The notes beneath the pieces were generated by a model. That model was given only the letters and a program-made list of their open reading frames with translations. It had not been told where the DNA came from and ran no database searches. A stretch of DNA of 64,000 bases from an uncultured Desulfovibrio sp. (GTDB lineage: Bacteria; Desulfobacterota; Desulfovibrionia; Desulfovibrionales; Desulfovibrionaceae). The stretch covers positions 175,425 to 239,424 of the forward strand of contig CAJXRQ010000002.1 in the NCBI GenBank assembly GCA_913060505.1. Direction: 5' to 3'. Positions 1-10,526 of the stretch are shown here, in pieces (the stretch's first letter is position 1; the number at the start of each line of letters is the position of its first letter). A program made the position numbers and the translations under genes.

Positions 1-2
1 AT

Positions 3-572
<570 letters not shown>

Positions 573-734
573 ATTTTTTTGTGCGGCCAGAGGTCCTTGC
601 TGGCAGGGATCTCTGGTTTCGTGCAAATACGCTTCGGGCGTCTTTCGAGAGAGCTGTATAATTATATTTTAGAGAACCCAACCCTTCGTTTTTTTCGATA
701 TGTGGGAAAGGCGAAGTGGGCGGAGGCACCATCA

Positions 735-3137
735 ATGCTTGTCAGTTTCAATTGGTTGCGTGAATTTGTGCCCTTTGAGGGGGAGGCTCAGGAGTTAGGC
801 GATCGCCTGACCATGCTTGGCCTCGAACTTGAATCCATCGATGATCCGTTTGAAGCGGTCAAGGATTTGGTGGTAGGGCATGTTGTGGAGTGTGCCAAAC
901 ACCCGGAAGCCGAAAAGCTTTCCGTCTGCTCCGTGGATGTGGGCGACGAAGTTTTGGATATTGTTTGTGGTGCTCCGAACATCGCCAAGGGGCAGAAGGT
1001 CCCTGTCGCCAAGGTGGGCACCGTCATGCCGGATGGCATGAAGATCAAGAAAGCCAAGTTGCGAGGCGTCAAGTCGCTTGGCATGATTTGCTCGGAAAGA
1101 GAACTTGGTTTTTCCGAGGATCATGACGGAATTTGGGTTCTCCCTGAAAATCTTACGGTTGGTGACCGTCTGGTTGATGCATTGAACCTTGAGCGTACCG
1201 TACTTGATTTTGATATTACGCCCAATCGTGCCGATGCTCTGTCCATTCTTGGTTTTGCCCGAGAAACGGCTCTGGCTTTTGATTTGCCTCTGACTTTGCC
1301 CGAGTTGAACCTTGTGGAAGCTGGTGGCAATGCCTCCGATGAAATCTCCATTACGATTGACGATCCCGCTCTGTGCCCTTTGTATCAAACCAGGATCATC
1401 CGTAATGTTGAGACCCGCAAGTCTCCGGATTGGATGCGATTTAAGTTGTTGGCCATGGGGCAGCGTCCCATCAGCAATATCGTGGATGTGACCAACTTTG
1501 TCATGTTTGAGCTGGGACAACCTCTGCATTCTTTTGATTTGGATCAAATTGAGAAAGCAGCCATACGTGTGGCTCCGGCCCCGGACGGTATGAAATTTAC
1601 CACACTGGATGATGTGGAACGCACCCTGACTGATCGCGACCTGCTGATATGGGACGGGGGCAAGCCTGTGGGGCTTGCCGGTGTTATGGGGGGGGCCAAT
1701 TCGGAAATGACGGCGTCCAGTTCAAATGTTTTGCTTGAAGCCGCTGTTTTTCGTCCTGGAACGATTCGAAAGACTGCGCGCAGGCTTTCCTTGCCCAGTG
1801 AAGCTTCATACCGCTTTGAGCGCGGTGTGGATCAGGTGCTGAACACCTTTGCCCTGAACAGGGCCGCACAGCTTATGGCTGAGACCTCCGACGGGAAGGT
1901 TACCTCCGGGATAGCCAAAAGCGAGCCGACCCCTTGGCAGGATCGCACCCATACCTATCGTCATGCCCGTTGCATGAAGTTGTTGGGTCTGGATCTTGAA
2001 CCGGCATTTGCCAAAAAAGTTTTCGTACTTGAAGGCTGCAAGGTTGATGATTCCAATAAGGAAGAGTGGAAAGTTTCATCTCCTTCCCATCGTTTGGACC
2101 TTGAACGCGAAGTTGACCTTTACGAAGAGGTCGGTCGGGTTCATGGATTGGATCGTATACCCGCAGTTCTTCCCCGTGTCTCCAAATCTCTTGAAGGTGG
2201 GAATGTCACCGCTGATACAGAATACGGCTTTGTTCGCGCTCTCAAGCATTGGGGGATGGGAGCTGGTCTGAACGAGGCTATCAACTATAGCTTTGTGGGC
2301 GATGATGACCTTGACCGTCTTAATCTCCCTGCTGAAGGGCGCGTTGCCATTGCCAACCCGCTTTCCGAAGATCAGAATGTCATGCGGACGGATATTGCTC
2401 CAGGCTTGCTGAACACGCTTAAAAATAACCTTGCCCAGGGGAATGGTCACATTCGTATTTTTGAGGTTGCCAAGAAGTTTATAGCCGATTCTGAATCCGA
2501 TACGGAAACCGCAGAACAGCTGCGTTTGGGTATGCTTCTTTATGGGTCCCGTCATGCCGCGGACTGGCCGTGGCCGCAGGAAGATGTGGATTACCTTGAT
2601 ATCAAAGGGCACGTGGAACATCTTTTGGATGACCATCTCAAGCTGAAAGAGCCAGACTGCGTTTTGGTCCAGGACCATCCATACCTCCAGCCGTGCATTA
2701 ATGTTTTGGTCAAGGGAGAACTCGTCGGTTTCATGGGGCAAATCCGCCCTGATATTGCAGACTTTTATCATGCCCGTAAGCCTGTTTGGTTGGCGGACAT
2801 GGATGCTGCAAAGTTGTGGGATATGGTTCGGGAGCAGAAAATCCGTTTCACGGAACTCCCCAAGTTTCCCCCAAGCCGTCGAGATATTACGGTCATTGGA
2901 CCTGCGACCTTGCCTGCCAGCGCAATTCGTGACGCTATTAATGAAATCAATGTGCCGTTGCTGGAATCCATTCATCTGGTTGCAGAATATGCCCCGGAAG
3001 ATGCCAGTGATGAGCGCAACCTTTCTTTTCGTCTGACCTACCGGCATCCGAAAAAGACGCTTAAGGATAAGGAAGTCGAGAAGCAACATAAGATGGTTTT
3101 GGAAGAACTGCTCAAAAAATTGCCAGTCCGTATTTAG
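735..3137 (+). CDS. pheT: Phenylalanyl-tRNA synthetase beta subunit
   Basis: ORF 579-3137; homologous start MLVSFNWLREFVPFEGE at 735; tRNA-binding, B3/B4/B5 and FDX-ACB regions recognisable. Confidence 0.97.
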   Translation: MLVSFNWLREFVPFEGEAQELGDRLTMLGLELESIDDPFEAVKDLVVGHVVECAKHPEAEKLSVCSVDVGDEVLDIVCGAPNIAKGQKVPVAKVGTVMPDGMKIKKAKLRGVKSLGMICSERELGFSEDHDGIWVLPENLTVGDRLVDALNLERTVLDFDITPNRADALSILGFARETALAFDLPLTLPELNLVEAGGNASDEISITIDDPALCPLYQTRIIRNVETRKSPDWMRFKLLAMGQRPISNIVDVTNFVMFELGQPLHSFDLDQIEKAAIRVAPAPDGMKFTTLDDVERTLTDRDLLIWDGGKPVGLAGVMGGANSEMTASSSNVLLEAAVFRPGTIRKTARRLSLPSEASYRFERGVDQVLNTFALNRAAQLMAETSDGKVTSGIAKSEPTPWQDRTHTYRHARCMKLLGLDLEPAFAKKVFVLEGCKVDDSNKEEWKVSSPSHRLDLEREVDLYEEVGRVHGLDRIPAVLPRVSKSLEGGNVTADTEYGFVRALKHWGMGAGLNEAINYSFVGDDDLDRLNLPAEGRVAIANPLSEDQNVMRTDIAPGLLNTLKNNLAQGNGHIRIFEVAKKFIADSESDTETAEQLRLGMLLYGSRHAADWPWPQEDVDYLDIKGHVEHLLDDHLKLKEPDCVLVQDHPYLQPCINVLVKGELVGFMGQIRPDIADFYHARKPVWLADMDAAKLWDMVREQKIRFTELPKFPPSRRDITVIGPATLPASAIRDAINEINVPLLESIHLVAEYAPEDASDERNLSFRLTYRHPKKTLKDKEVEKQHKMVLEELLKKLPVRI

Positions 3138-3156
3138 TGGTATTCATGGTATATCA

Positions 3157-3186
3157 AGGGGCCGCCTTTGGGCGGCCCTTTTTTTG
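3157..3186 (+). terminator. Rho-independent terminator after pheT
   Basis: GGGCCGCC-TTT-GGGCGGCCC type stem followed by a T run. Confidence 0.85.
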
Positions 3187-3386
3187 CTTGCAAAATCGCT
3201 GTTCAAGGCGTATCCCCACCATTGTTCGTGATCAAATAGCAATGAGGAACACAATGTCCGAACCCGGCAGTAGTTGCCATTACAAGAATATATTCGGGAG
3301 TGCCATTCCGGCGCTGTAGCTGATCCTCCGTTGCATGCGGGGTTTCCGCTGCTGCCGGTCGCTTCCGGCAGTGCGAGGCGGATACC

Positions 3387-4766
3387 ATGCAAAACACCAT
3401 TTCCCCGGCAGAACTTGAACTTCTGCTCGATTCCCATGACGACAAAGGGCTTGCTAGCCTTTGCGGAGCCGAACACCCGGCTGCTGCTGCCCAAACGATT
3501 TCCGAACTGGATGACAACTATTCTGCAGCTGTCTTTGAGCGCCTGCCTGCTCAATTAAGCGCTGATATTTTTTCCCTTCTTCAAACATCGCAACAAGTCC
3601 GCACGTTACAGGGGCTGACCAGACGTCGGTTGACCGCACTGGTTACGGCCATGCCTCCGGACGATCGTGCCGTGCTTTTGCGTTCTGTTCCGGATCAATG
3701 TCGCGAGGCCATTTTGCCTGGGCTTGCACAGGCAGAGCGGGACGATATCATGAGCCTCATGGCATATCCTCCGGAATCGGCCGGAGCGGTCATGACTTCG
3801 GAATATGTTTCACTTTCACCGAATATGGATGCGCGTCAAGCCATTGATACCATTCGGATTATGGCTCCGGATCGTGAAACGATTTATTACACGTATGTGT
3901 TGGACAACGAACGGAAGTTGGTAGGTGTTGCTTCTTTGCGTGAATTGATATTGGCCCGCGCAGACAGCGCCGTTCACGACATTATGAAAACTGGTGTCCT
4001 CTCAGTCCGTGCCGATCAGGACAGAGAAGAAGCCGTTGAAATCATTGCTCGCTACAATCTCCTGGCCTTGCCCGTTGTGGATGATCAGAACAGGCTGGTC
4101 GGTATTATCACGCACGACGATGCCTTGGACGTTTTGCAGAACGAACATACCGAGGACATGGAAAAGATCATGGCTATCGGTGGTCGACATGACAGTGGGA
4201 CTTACGTGAGCACCCCGTCGTGGCGTCACTTCATGAACCGTGCTCCATGGGTCATGGGGTTGGCTGTGCTGGGGTTGGTGTCAGGCGGTATAATCCATAG
4301 TTTTGAGGATTCCCTCATGCATTTGGTCATTCTTGCCCTGTACATGCCCATGCTTGCGGATACGGGGGGAAACACAGGGAGTCAATCCGCTACCGTGGTT
4401 ATCCGGGCTCTTGCCTTGGGAGAGGTCAGCAGGGGGGACGCCATACGTATTCTGTTCAAGGAATTGAAAATTTCTCTTTTGCTCGCGGCCGTACTTGCCG
4501 TTATGGCCTTTGGTAAAGTGTTGCTACTTTCACATGGAGTGTCTTTACCTGCAGGGATTTCGCTGTATTCCGTCGGCACAGCCGTTGCCTTGGCTTTGGG
4601 AGTACAAGTTGTCACGTCCACTCTTGTTGGGGCCATGCTGCCAATGGCGGCCGCGAGGTTCAATATGGACCCGGCTGTGGTTGCGAGCCCTGCGCTTACT
4701 ACTGTGGTGGATATAACCGGGCTGCTGATATATTTCACCACAGCGCAACTGATTCTTGGGGTATAA
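3387..4766 (+). CDS. mgtE: Magnesium transporter MgtE (MgtE_N, CBS pair, MgtE membrane domain)
   Basis: 459 aa; MgtE_N, CBS motifs (LVGVASLRELILA, LVGIITHDDALDVL) and membrane motif MPMLADTGGNTGSQSATVVIRALALGE. Confidence 0.94.
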   Translation: MQNTISPAELELLLDSHDDKGLASLCGAEHPAAAAQTISELDDNYSAAVFERLPAQLSADIFSLLQTSQQVRTLQGLTRRRLTALVTAMPPDDRAVLLRSVPDQCREAILPGLAQAERDDIMSLMAYPPESAGAVMTSEYVSLSPNMDARQAIDTIRIMAPDRETIYYTYVLDNERKLVGVASLRELILARADSAVHDIMKTGVLSVRADQDREEAVEIIARYNLLALPVVDDQNRLVGIITHDDALDVLQNEHTEDMEKIMAIGGRHDSGTYVSTPSWRHFMNRAPWVMGLAVLGLVSGGIIHSFEDSLMHLVILALYMPMLADTGGNTGSQSATVVIRALALGEVSRGDAIRILFKELKISLLLAAVLAVMAFGKVLLLSHGVSLPAGISLYSVGTAVALALGVQVVTSTLVGAMLPMAAARFNMDPAVVASPALTTVVDITGLLIYFTTAQLILGV

Positions 4767-4804
4767 AAAAGGCCCGGCATCAATTTGATGCCGGGCCTTT
4801 TTTA
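4765..4804. terminator. Bidirectional terminator between convergent mgtE and the betaine SBP gene
   Basis: AAAAAAGGCCCGGCATCAA-TTTGATGCCGGGCCTTTTTT. Confidence 0.9.
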
Positions 4805-4816
4805 TAAGCTCTTGAG

Positions 4817-5665
4817 TTACTTGAGCCAGGAATCAACCTGTTCTTTGTTTTCATTGATGAAACGGACGGCGTTTTTGTAACGATCAGCTCCCTTTTCCTG
4901 ATTCCACGCCATCACCATTTGCAGCTGGTTAGCATCTTTCCAAGAAAATTTATCCAGGAAAGCATAGACTTCAGGCATATCTTTCTTCAGTCCTTTGCGA
5001 ACGATGGTATCGATATGTTCTTCTTCTCCCAAAACTTTTTTGGGGTCTTTCAGGTACTTGAGATCCCACTTTCCGAACATCCAGTGCGGGGACCATGCTG
5101 TGACCACAACCCATTTTTTGTCATGGATGGCATTGCCCAAGGCTGCTGTCATGGTGGCGCCGGAGCCTTCGATAAGTTCGAATTTGTCCAGTCCGTATTC
5201 CTTCATGACTTTTTCGGAGAGCCCCATCAGACCTGCGCCCGGGTCGATGCCGATAATTTTGTCGTCGAACTTCTTGGCGTTTGCGTTGAGCTGTTCGATG
5301 GAGTCAATGGTTACATAAGAGGGGACTGCCCAGCCAAGCTTGGCGCCACCAACGATGGGGCCGAGATTTTCAACTTTGTCTTTAACCTTTTTGAGATAAG
5401 CCGCATGTGTTACGGGCAGCCATGCGGTAACCATGGCGTCGGTGTCTCCGGTTCCCAAAGCCTGCCACATGGCGGCTGCAGCAACGGGAAGAATTTCGAC
5501 ATCATAGCCCATGCGTTCCTGCAACACGGCCTTGACCACATTGGTGCTTGCTGCGGCGCAATCCCACTCCACATAGGCGATTTTAACTTTACCCTTGCCT
5601 GCAAATGCGGGCACGGAAAGCGCCAGCATCAGCAGCACTATCGAAAGCATTTTCGTCAGTTTCAT
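4817..5665 (-). CDS. Glycine betaine/proline ABC transporter substrate-binding protein (OpuAC/ProX type)
   Basis: 282 aa with signal peptide; VKIAYVEWDCAAAST, DPGAGLMG and VVVTAWSPHWMF motifs; next to permease and ATPase. Confidence 0.92.
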   Translation of the reverse strand: MKLTKMLSIVLLMLALSVPAFAGKGKVKIAYVEWDCAAASTNVVKAVLQERMGYDVEILPVAAAAMWQALGTGDTDAMVTAWLPVTHAAYLKKVKDKVENLGPIVGGAKLGWAVPSYVTIDSIEQLNANAKKFDDKIIGIDPGAGLMGLSEKVMKEYGLDKFELIEGSGATMTAALGNAIHDKKWVVVTAWSPHWMFGKWDLKYLKDPKKVLGEEEHIDTIVRKGLKKDMPEVYAFLDKFSWKDANQLQMVMAWNQEKGADRYKNAVRFINENKEQVDSWLK

Positions 5666-5692
5666 TGGTGTCCTCCGTGTTTTTGTTCTGTT

Positions 5693-6550
5693 TCAACTTC
5701 TCTTTTTCGCGCCTACTTTTTGTAATACGCGGTCCAAAATCATCGCTACGATAACAATACCTATTCCAGCCTCAAATCCATTGCCCATCTGGAGGCGTTG
5801 GATTGCCTTCCATACTTCACCGCCAAGTCCCTTGGCTCCAATCATGGATGCAATAACCACCATGGAAAGGGCCAGCATGACTGTCTGGTTAACTCCCGCC
5901 ATAATTGTAGGCATAGCCAGCGGCAGCTCCAGTTTGAACAAGCGTTGCGAGCGCGTTGAGCCGAATGCCTCGGCGCATTCAACAAGTTCCGGGGGAACTT
6001 GCTTGATGCCCAGGCACGTAAGGCGAATTGCAGGCGGCATGGCGAAAATTACGGTGGAGAAAATAGCTGCGATTTTACCTAATCCGAAAAAGGGGATCGC
6101 CGGGATAAGGTATACAAATGCAGGCATGGTCTGCATGACATCCAGTGTCGGCATGATGATTTTGTGCAGGTGCTTGCTCATTGCAGCGCCAATCCCCAGA
6201 GGGACGCCGATGGCGATGGCTATGAGGGTCGCGATGAGTACCAATGCTATGGTGCTGACCGTGGCTTTCCACAATCCAATATTGAGGATGAGCAGCAGTC
6301 CCAGCAAAGCAAACAGGCCGATGCTTTTCTTGCGGGAAAGCCTCCATGCCAACAGGGCTACTATTATGATGAAGACGATGGGTGGGATGGCAAGCATGCC
6401 GTCCTCAAGCAAATCGAGTCCATGTTCAAGAAATGCGGACAAGGCTTTTGTGGCGAACGCACAGTGGTCGACCAAAAAGTCAATGATGAATTCAATACCT
6501 TCTCCAAGGGGCAGTCTAGGAATCTGCATCGATGTTCCCCCTTTCGGCAA
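5693..6550 (-). CDS. Glycine betaine ABC transporter permease (ProW/OpuAB type)
   Basis: 285 aa multi-TM protein; MQTMPAFVYLIPAIPFFGLG and EAFGSTRSQRLFKLELPLAMPTIMAGVNQ motifs. Confidence 0.93.
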   Translation of the reverse strand: MPKGGTSMQIPRLPLGEGIEFIIDFLVDHCAFATKALSAFLEHGLDLLEDGMLAIPPIVFIIIVALLAWRLSRKKSIGLFALLGLLLILNIGLWKATVSTIALVLIATLIAIAIGVPLGIGAAMSKHLHKIIMPTLDVMQTMPAFVYLIPAIPFFGLGKIAAIFSTVIFAMPPAIRLTCLGIKQVPPELVECAEAFGSTRSQRLFKLELPLAMPTIMAGVNQTVMLALSMVVIASMIGAKGLGGEVWKAIQRLQMGNGFEAGIGIVIVAMILDRVLQKVGAKKRS

Positions 6551-7718
6551 GAGCAGCCAACAAACGGCCTCGAACGATGACGCCCTTGAGTTTGTTGTTT
6601 TCGTCTACCACTGCGAGAGGGTAGGGTAGATCATAAATGAGCTGTATCAATTCTGCGGCAGGCGTATCCGGCAAGACCGTGACCGGGTCTTTTACCAAAA
6701 TGGTGTTCAGGTCTCGTTCACCTTTTGCAACAAGGTCTCTGCAGTCTTCTGCTGTCACCACGCCTACGACTTGGTGAGCTGTGTTCAGGGTGATGAGACA
6801 GGATATAGCGTTGGTCTTCATTTTGCGAAGAGCCGCGCGAGGTCCATCAGTCTTGAGATTGGCCACTGCTTCGGATTTTTTCATGACGGTTTCGGCTGTA
6901 AGTACCTGCGTGATGTCTGCCGTTTCCACAAAGCGGGCTACATATTCGTCGGCCGGGTTGGTCAGAATGTCTTCAGGGGTGCCGATTTGTACTATGGCGC
7001 CATCCTTCATAAGCACGATGCGGTCACCTATTTTGAGCGCCTCATCAAGATCATGACTGATGAAGAGGATGGTTTTTTGCATTTTCTCCTGCAGGTTGAT
7101 CAATTCGTCCTGCATGTCACGCCGAATCAGTGGGTCAAGTGCGCTGAAGGCTTCATCCATGAGTAGAATATCCGGGTCCAGTGCCAACGCTCGGGCAAGG
7201 CCAACACGTTGCTGCATGCCGCCGGAAAGCTGCGAAGGGTATGATTCTTCCCAGCCCTCAAGACCTACAAGCGATAAAGCTTCCATAGCTTTTTCGCGTC
7301 GTACGGCTGCATCCATCCCGGAGATTTCAAGGCCGTATTCCGTATTCTGCACCACGGTTCTATGTGGGAAGAGAGCAAAATTCTGAAAAACCATGCCCAG
7401 CTTATTCAACCGAAGGTCTCGAAGTTCATTGCGGTCCAATTGCATGATGTTTTGGCCGTCGATCCATACATTACCAGAGGTAGGTTGTATGAGGCGGTTG
7501 ATGCAGCGTACCAGTGTGGATTTGCCAGAGCCGGAAAGCCCCATGACAACGACAATTTCTCCTTCTTCAACGGAGAAAGAGGCGTTGTTTACGCCTACGC
7601 CATGCTTGGTCTTTTCCATAATTTCGTCTTTGGTAGCTCCTGCTTGAAGCATTTTCATTGCTTTTCGGGGAACAGTACCAAAGATCTTGTAAAGGTTTTC
7701 AACTTTAATTTTACTCAT
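6516..7718 (-). CDS. Glycine betaine ABC transporter ATP-binding protein (ProV/OpuAA type, C-terminal CBS)
   Basis: Walker A GLSGSGKST, LSGGMQQRVGLARAL, DEAFSALDP; CBS domains at C terminus. Confidence 0.95.
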   Translation of the reverse strand: MSKIKVENLYKIFGTVPRKAMKMLQAGATKDEIMEKTKHGVGVNNASFSVEEGEIVVVMGLSGSGKSTLVRCINRLIQPTSGNVWIDGQNIMQLDRNELRDLRLNKLGMVFQNFALFPHRTVVQNTEYGLEISGMDAAVRREKAMEALSLVGLEGWEESYPSQLSGGMQQRVGLARALALDPDILLMDEAFSALDPLIRRDMQDELINLQEKMQKTILFISHDLDEALKIGDRIVLMKDGAIVQIGTPEDILTNPADEYVARFVETADITQVLTAETVMKKSEAVANLKTDGPRAALRKMKTNAISCLITLNTAHQVVGVVTAEDCRDLVAKGERDLNTILVKDPVTVLPDTPAAELIQLIYDLPYPLAVVDENNKLKGVIVRGRLLAALAERGNIDADS

Positions 7719-8340
7719 GCACCGAATTCCGGTTTCAGGTTTTGCCTCGTTAAGGCTGGGGGAGAATTAAAAGAAAGGGAGAGAAGAGTTGTTCAACAAG
7801 GAGGTTGGCGGTCTTTGCGGCCGCGAGAGACTGTATTGAGGGGGATGTGATTCCCTGTGAAAAAAAGAGAAAAATCCTTTCTGTATAAACTGAAAGTATT
7901 AAGCGTATTCTTATCCGTTGTATGTGTTGAGTGTAATTTTTTAATGCATTGTCGTTGTTTTTTTAATGTAGTAAGGTGACGATACATTATTTAATACGTG
8001 TTTTTTTGGTGTTTTTTCTTTTTTTGTGTGTGATTCAAGGCTGCGCTGTTACATAAGTGTGTCAGCACGTGTTTGGAAAACATATTGATTTTTTGAGTAT
8101 ATAATTAATAGATAAAAAGAGTGCCGTTGTCAAATTGCAGTAAAAATCGAGATTTCACCTAAATGAGGCTGTTTATGGGTGTTGATTGATGGTTATAAGC
8201 GATTATGTTCGTTATCCTTGATTTTATGGTTGCTGTTTTGGGATAGGCCTGTATGGGGCAAGCTTCATTGGGAAAGAACTGAGAATGTCTGCCCTTTGTG
8301 AGGTTATTTTTTTACTTCAGAAAGCAATTTTGACTGCTTA

Positions 8341-8387
8341 TAAAAAACGCAAAAGAAACTGTTGAACAGCTTTTTTTGCGTTTTTCG
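8341..8387 (-). terminator. Terminator downstream of the Fe-ADH gene
   Basis: On minus strand: AAAACGCAAAAAAAGCTGTTCAACAGTTTCTTTTGCGTTTTTT. Confidence 0.65.
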
Positions 8388-8409
8388 TGTTTTTTCGTGT
8401 TTATTTAGC

Positions 8410-9525
8410 CTAATGAGTAAAAAGTTCACGGACGAGCGCTAGAACCTCTCCTTTATCAATCGGTCGTGGGTTGCATTGTGTGGAGGCGGAATCAAGTATT
8501 TCCTCTGCAATGCCATCCAAGTCTACAAGCTGAGCGTCTTTGAAAGGATTATCGAGATTTAGCCGAGCCAGCATGGCCGCAACTGCTACAAGAAGATCCT
8601 GCCCAACGATTTCACTTAGAATTTGATAATCGTCCTTTATGGTCTGGCGATTGAAGTTGAGCACATACGGAAGGCATGCTGCGCATACCAACCCGTGAGG
8701 GATGTGGTATCTGGTTCCGAGCGGAGTAGCCATTCCATGAACTACACCGAGTCCTGATGTGGAAAAGGCCAATCCAGACAAAAAACTGCCTTCCAACATT
8801 TCTTTGGATGCCTTTAGGTCCGTTCCGTTGCTTTCAAACAAGGCGGAGAGATTGCCATGGAGCATTGCTATTGCCTTGAGTGCGAGTTGGCGTGAAAGCC
8901 ATGTTGCCTTATTGCTGACATAGGATTCAATGGCCCGTGTCAGCGCGTCCATGCCTGCATACGCTATGACCTCTGGTGAAAGACTTTTGAGAAGGGCTGG
9001 ATCGAGGATGACTTTTTCGGCAGAGAGTAAAGGAGAGCAAAGTGTGGTTTTTCGTCCTGATTTTCGATCCAGAATCATAGCCGAGCTGGTGGCTTCGGAG
9101 CCAGTTCCAGCTGTTGTGGGGATGGCTATTAACGGAATGGGGGTGCCTTCTACCTGCTGTGACGGGAGGAGGCCGTCAGACTCATGCAATGCCGTAGCAG
9201 CTTTGGCAAGGCCCATAATCGAACCACCGCCCAGTGCGGCAATCCAGTCCGGTTTTATTTGCTCTATGACGTTGACAAGTTTTGTTAACTGCTCTTTTGT
9301 TGGTTCTCCTCCTGAGTATTCCCATGTTTCCAATTCCATCCCCGGCGGAGTGTTGGCAGTAATCTTGGATATTTTTCCTCGTCTGCGCATACTGTGGCCG
9401 TGGATAAGCAAGCCGCGTTGGCCGAAGTGGCGAGCTTGTTCCGCCAGACGTTCGGACAGGTCTACCCCTGTCGCTATTTCTCGTGGGAATGTGCAGTGGG
9501 CGGGGAGCGTGTCATATAGGGTCAT
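8410..9525 (-). CDS. Iron-containing (group III) alcohol dehydrogenase
   Basis: 371 aa; GGGSIMGLAKA, PTTAGTGSEATS, GVVHGMATPLGTRYHIPHG metal-site motifs. Confidence 0.92.
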   Translation of the reverse strand: MTLYDTLPAHCTFPREIATGVDLSERLAEQARHFGQRGLLIHGHSMRRRGKISKITANTPPGMELETWEYSGGEPTKEQLTKLVNVIEQIKPDWIAALGGGSIMGLAKAATALHESDGLLPSQQVEGTPIPLIAIPTTAGTGSEATSSAMILDRKSGRKTTLCSPLLSAEKVILDPALLKSLSPEVIAYAGMDALTRAIESYVSNKATWLSRQLALKAIAMLHGNLSALFESNGTDLKASKEMLEGSFLSGLAFSTSGLGVVHGMATPLGTRYHIPHGLVCAACLPYVLNFNRQTIKDDYQILSEIVGQDLLVAVAAMLARLNLDNPFKDAQLVDLDGIAEEILDSASTQCNPRPIDKGEVLALVRELFTH

Positions 9526-10346
9526 TATTCCTCTCCATGAGTAATCTGTGTTTTGGGAGCTTCTGTCGAAATATGTATGGTCACGTTGGCATTACGGATG
9601 AGATCCATATGCTTTTCCCCAGGGGGGCTGTCCGTAAACAGGGCGTCCACCTGGGCAAGGTGGCCGATTCTGGCCATGGCTGTTCTTCCGAATTTGCTGT
9701 GATCGGCGGCGAGCAGTGTGCGGGATGCATTGGCTATAAGCTTACGTGATATGTGTGCTTCATGGATATCGAAGTCGAGCAGATTGCCGGTGTTATCAAT
9801 GCCGCTTAACGTCAAAATTCCATAGTCCACCCGGAAACTGTCAAAATAGACCAGGGTTGTTTCACCGGTCAGCCCCATGTCCCGGCCGCGCATGGTTCCT
9901 CCTGCCACCATAATTTCAAAATCCTTTTTCTCCTTGAGGATAAAGGCCACGTTGAGGTTGTTGGTGACGATCTTGAGGCCTTTGTGTGACGACAATGCCC
10001 GAGCGCATTCTTCGGCCGTTGTTCCTATGTCGATAAACAGCGAAGCTTTATCCGGAATGTGTTGCGCAAGAAGTTTGGCCAAAGCCTGCTTTTCTCGTCG
10101 ATGCAATACCTTACGGTCCGTATAGGCAAGATTTTCCACGCTGTTTGGAAGCCCCGCCCCGCCATGGTATCGTTGCAGAAGTCCACACTGAACAAGGCTA
10201 TTGATATCCCTGCGTATGGTTTGTTGGGTCACTGCGAATCGTTTTGCCAGGAATTCCACGGAAACGAATCCTGTTTTCCGGGCCAGTGAAAGGATTTTTG
10301 TATGACGTTTTGAAAGAGCTGGTTCTGTTTGTGAAGCTGATGTCAT
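9525..10346 (-). CDS. DeoR-family transcriptional repressor, GlpR-like
   Basis: N-terminal HTH (LAKRFAVTQQTIRRDINSL) and DeoRC domain (DIGTTAEECARAL, AGGTMRGRDMGLTGETT); divergent from glpABK; start chosen at MTSASQTE. Confidence 0.88.
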   Translation of the reverse strand: MTSASQTEPALSKRHTKILSLARKTGFVSVEFLAKRFAVTQQTIRRDINSLVQCGLLQRYHGGAGLPNSVENLAYTDRKVLHRREKQALAKLLAQHIPDKASLFIDIGTTAEECARALSSHKGLKIVTNNLNVAFILKEKKDFEIMVAGGTMRGRDMGLTGETTLVYFDSFRVDYGILTLSGIDNTGNLLDFDIHEAHISRKLIANASRTLLAADHSKFGRTAMARIGHLAQVDALFTDSPPGEKHMDLIRNANVTIHISTEAPKTQITHGEE

Positions 10347-10391
10347 AGCTGGACTCCTGTATCTATTATGATCATTTCGGAAGAATATTTC

Positions 10392-10439
10392 TTTTCGAAA
10401 ACGAAAACAAGAAGTACATTTGTGTCTGAAAGCGAACAT
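10392..10439. promoter_or_regulatory. Two putative GlpR-type operators in the glpR-glpA intergenic region
   Basis: TTTTCG-AAAA-CGAAAA (10392-10407, perfect palindrome) and GTGTCTG-AAAG-CGAACAT (10422-10439) resemble the E. coli GlpR operator TATGTTCGATAACGAACATA. Confidence 0.65.
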
Positions 10440-10526
10440 ATTTTCATTGACTTGATGTTCTTCTTTGCTACTTCTTTCGAAGAAACATTATCAAGAGCGG
10501 TTGAATAGTCTGGAAATGGAGCTTGG

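Noticed and set aside
2076-3089. 337 aa minus-strand ORF
   Set aside because: Antisense to pheT.
3200-3386. M-box magnesium riboswitch upstream of mgtE
   Set aside because: Could not match the conserved M-box core; reported only as an unassigned structured leader.
5595-6629. 344 aa plus-strand ORF
   Set aside because: Antisense to the betaine permease gene; Met/Ile/Ala/Pro-rich shadow of a membrane protein.
7740-8340. AT-rich gap upstream of the betaine operon as a possible mobile-element remnant
   Set aside because: No terminal repeats, no ORF with transposase features; more simply a promoter region between divergent units.
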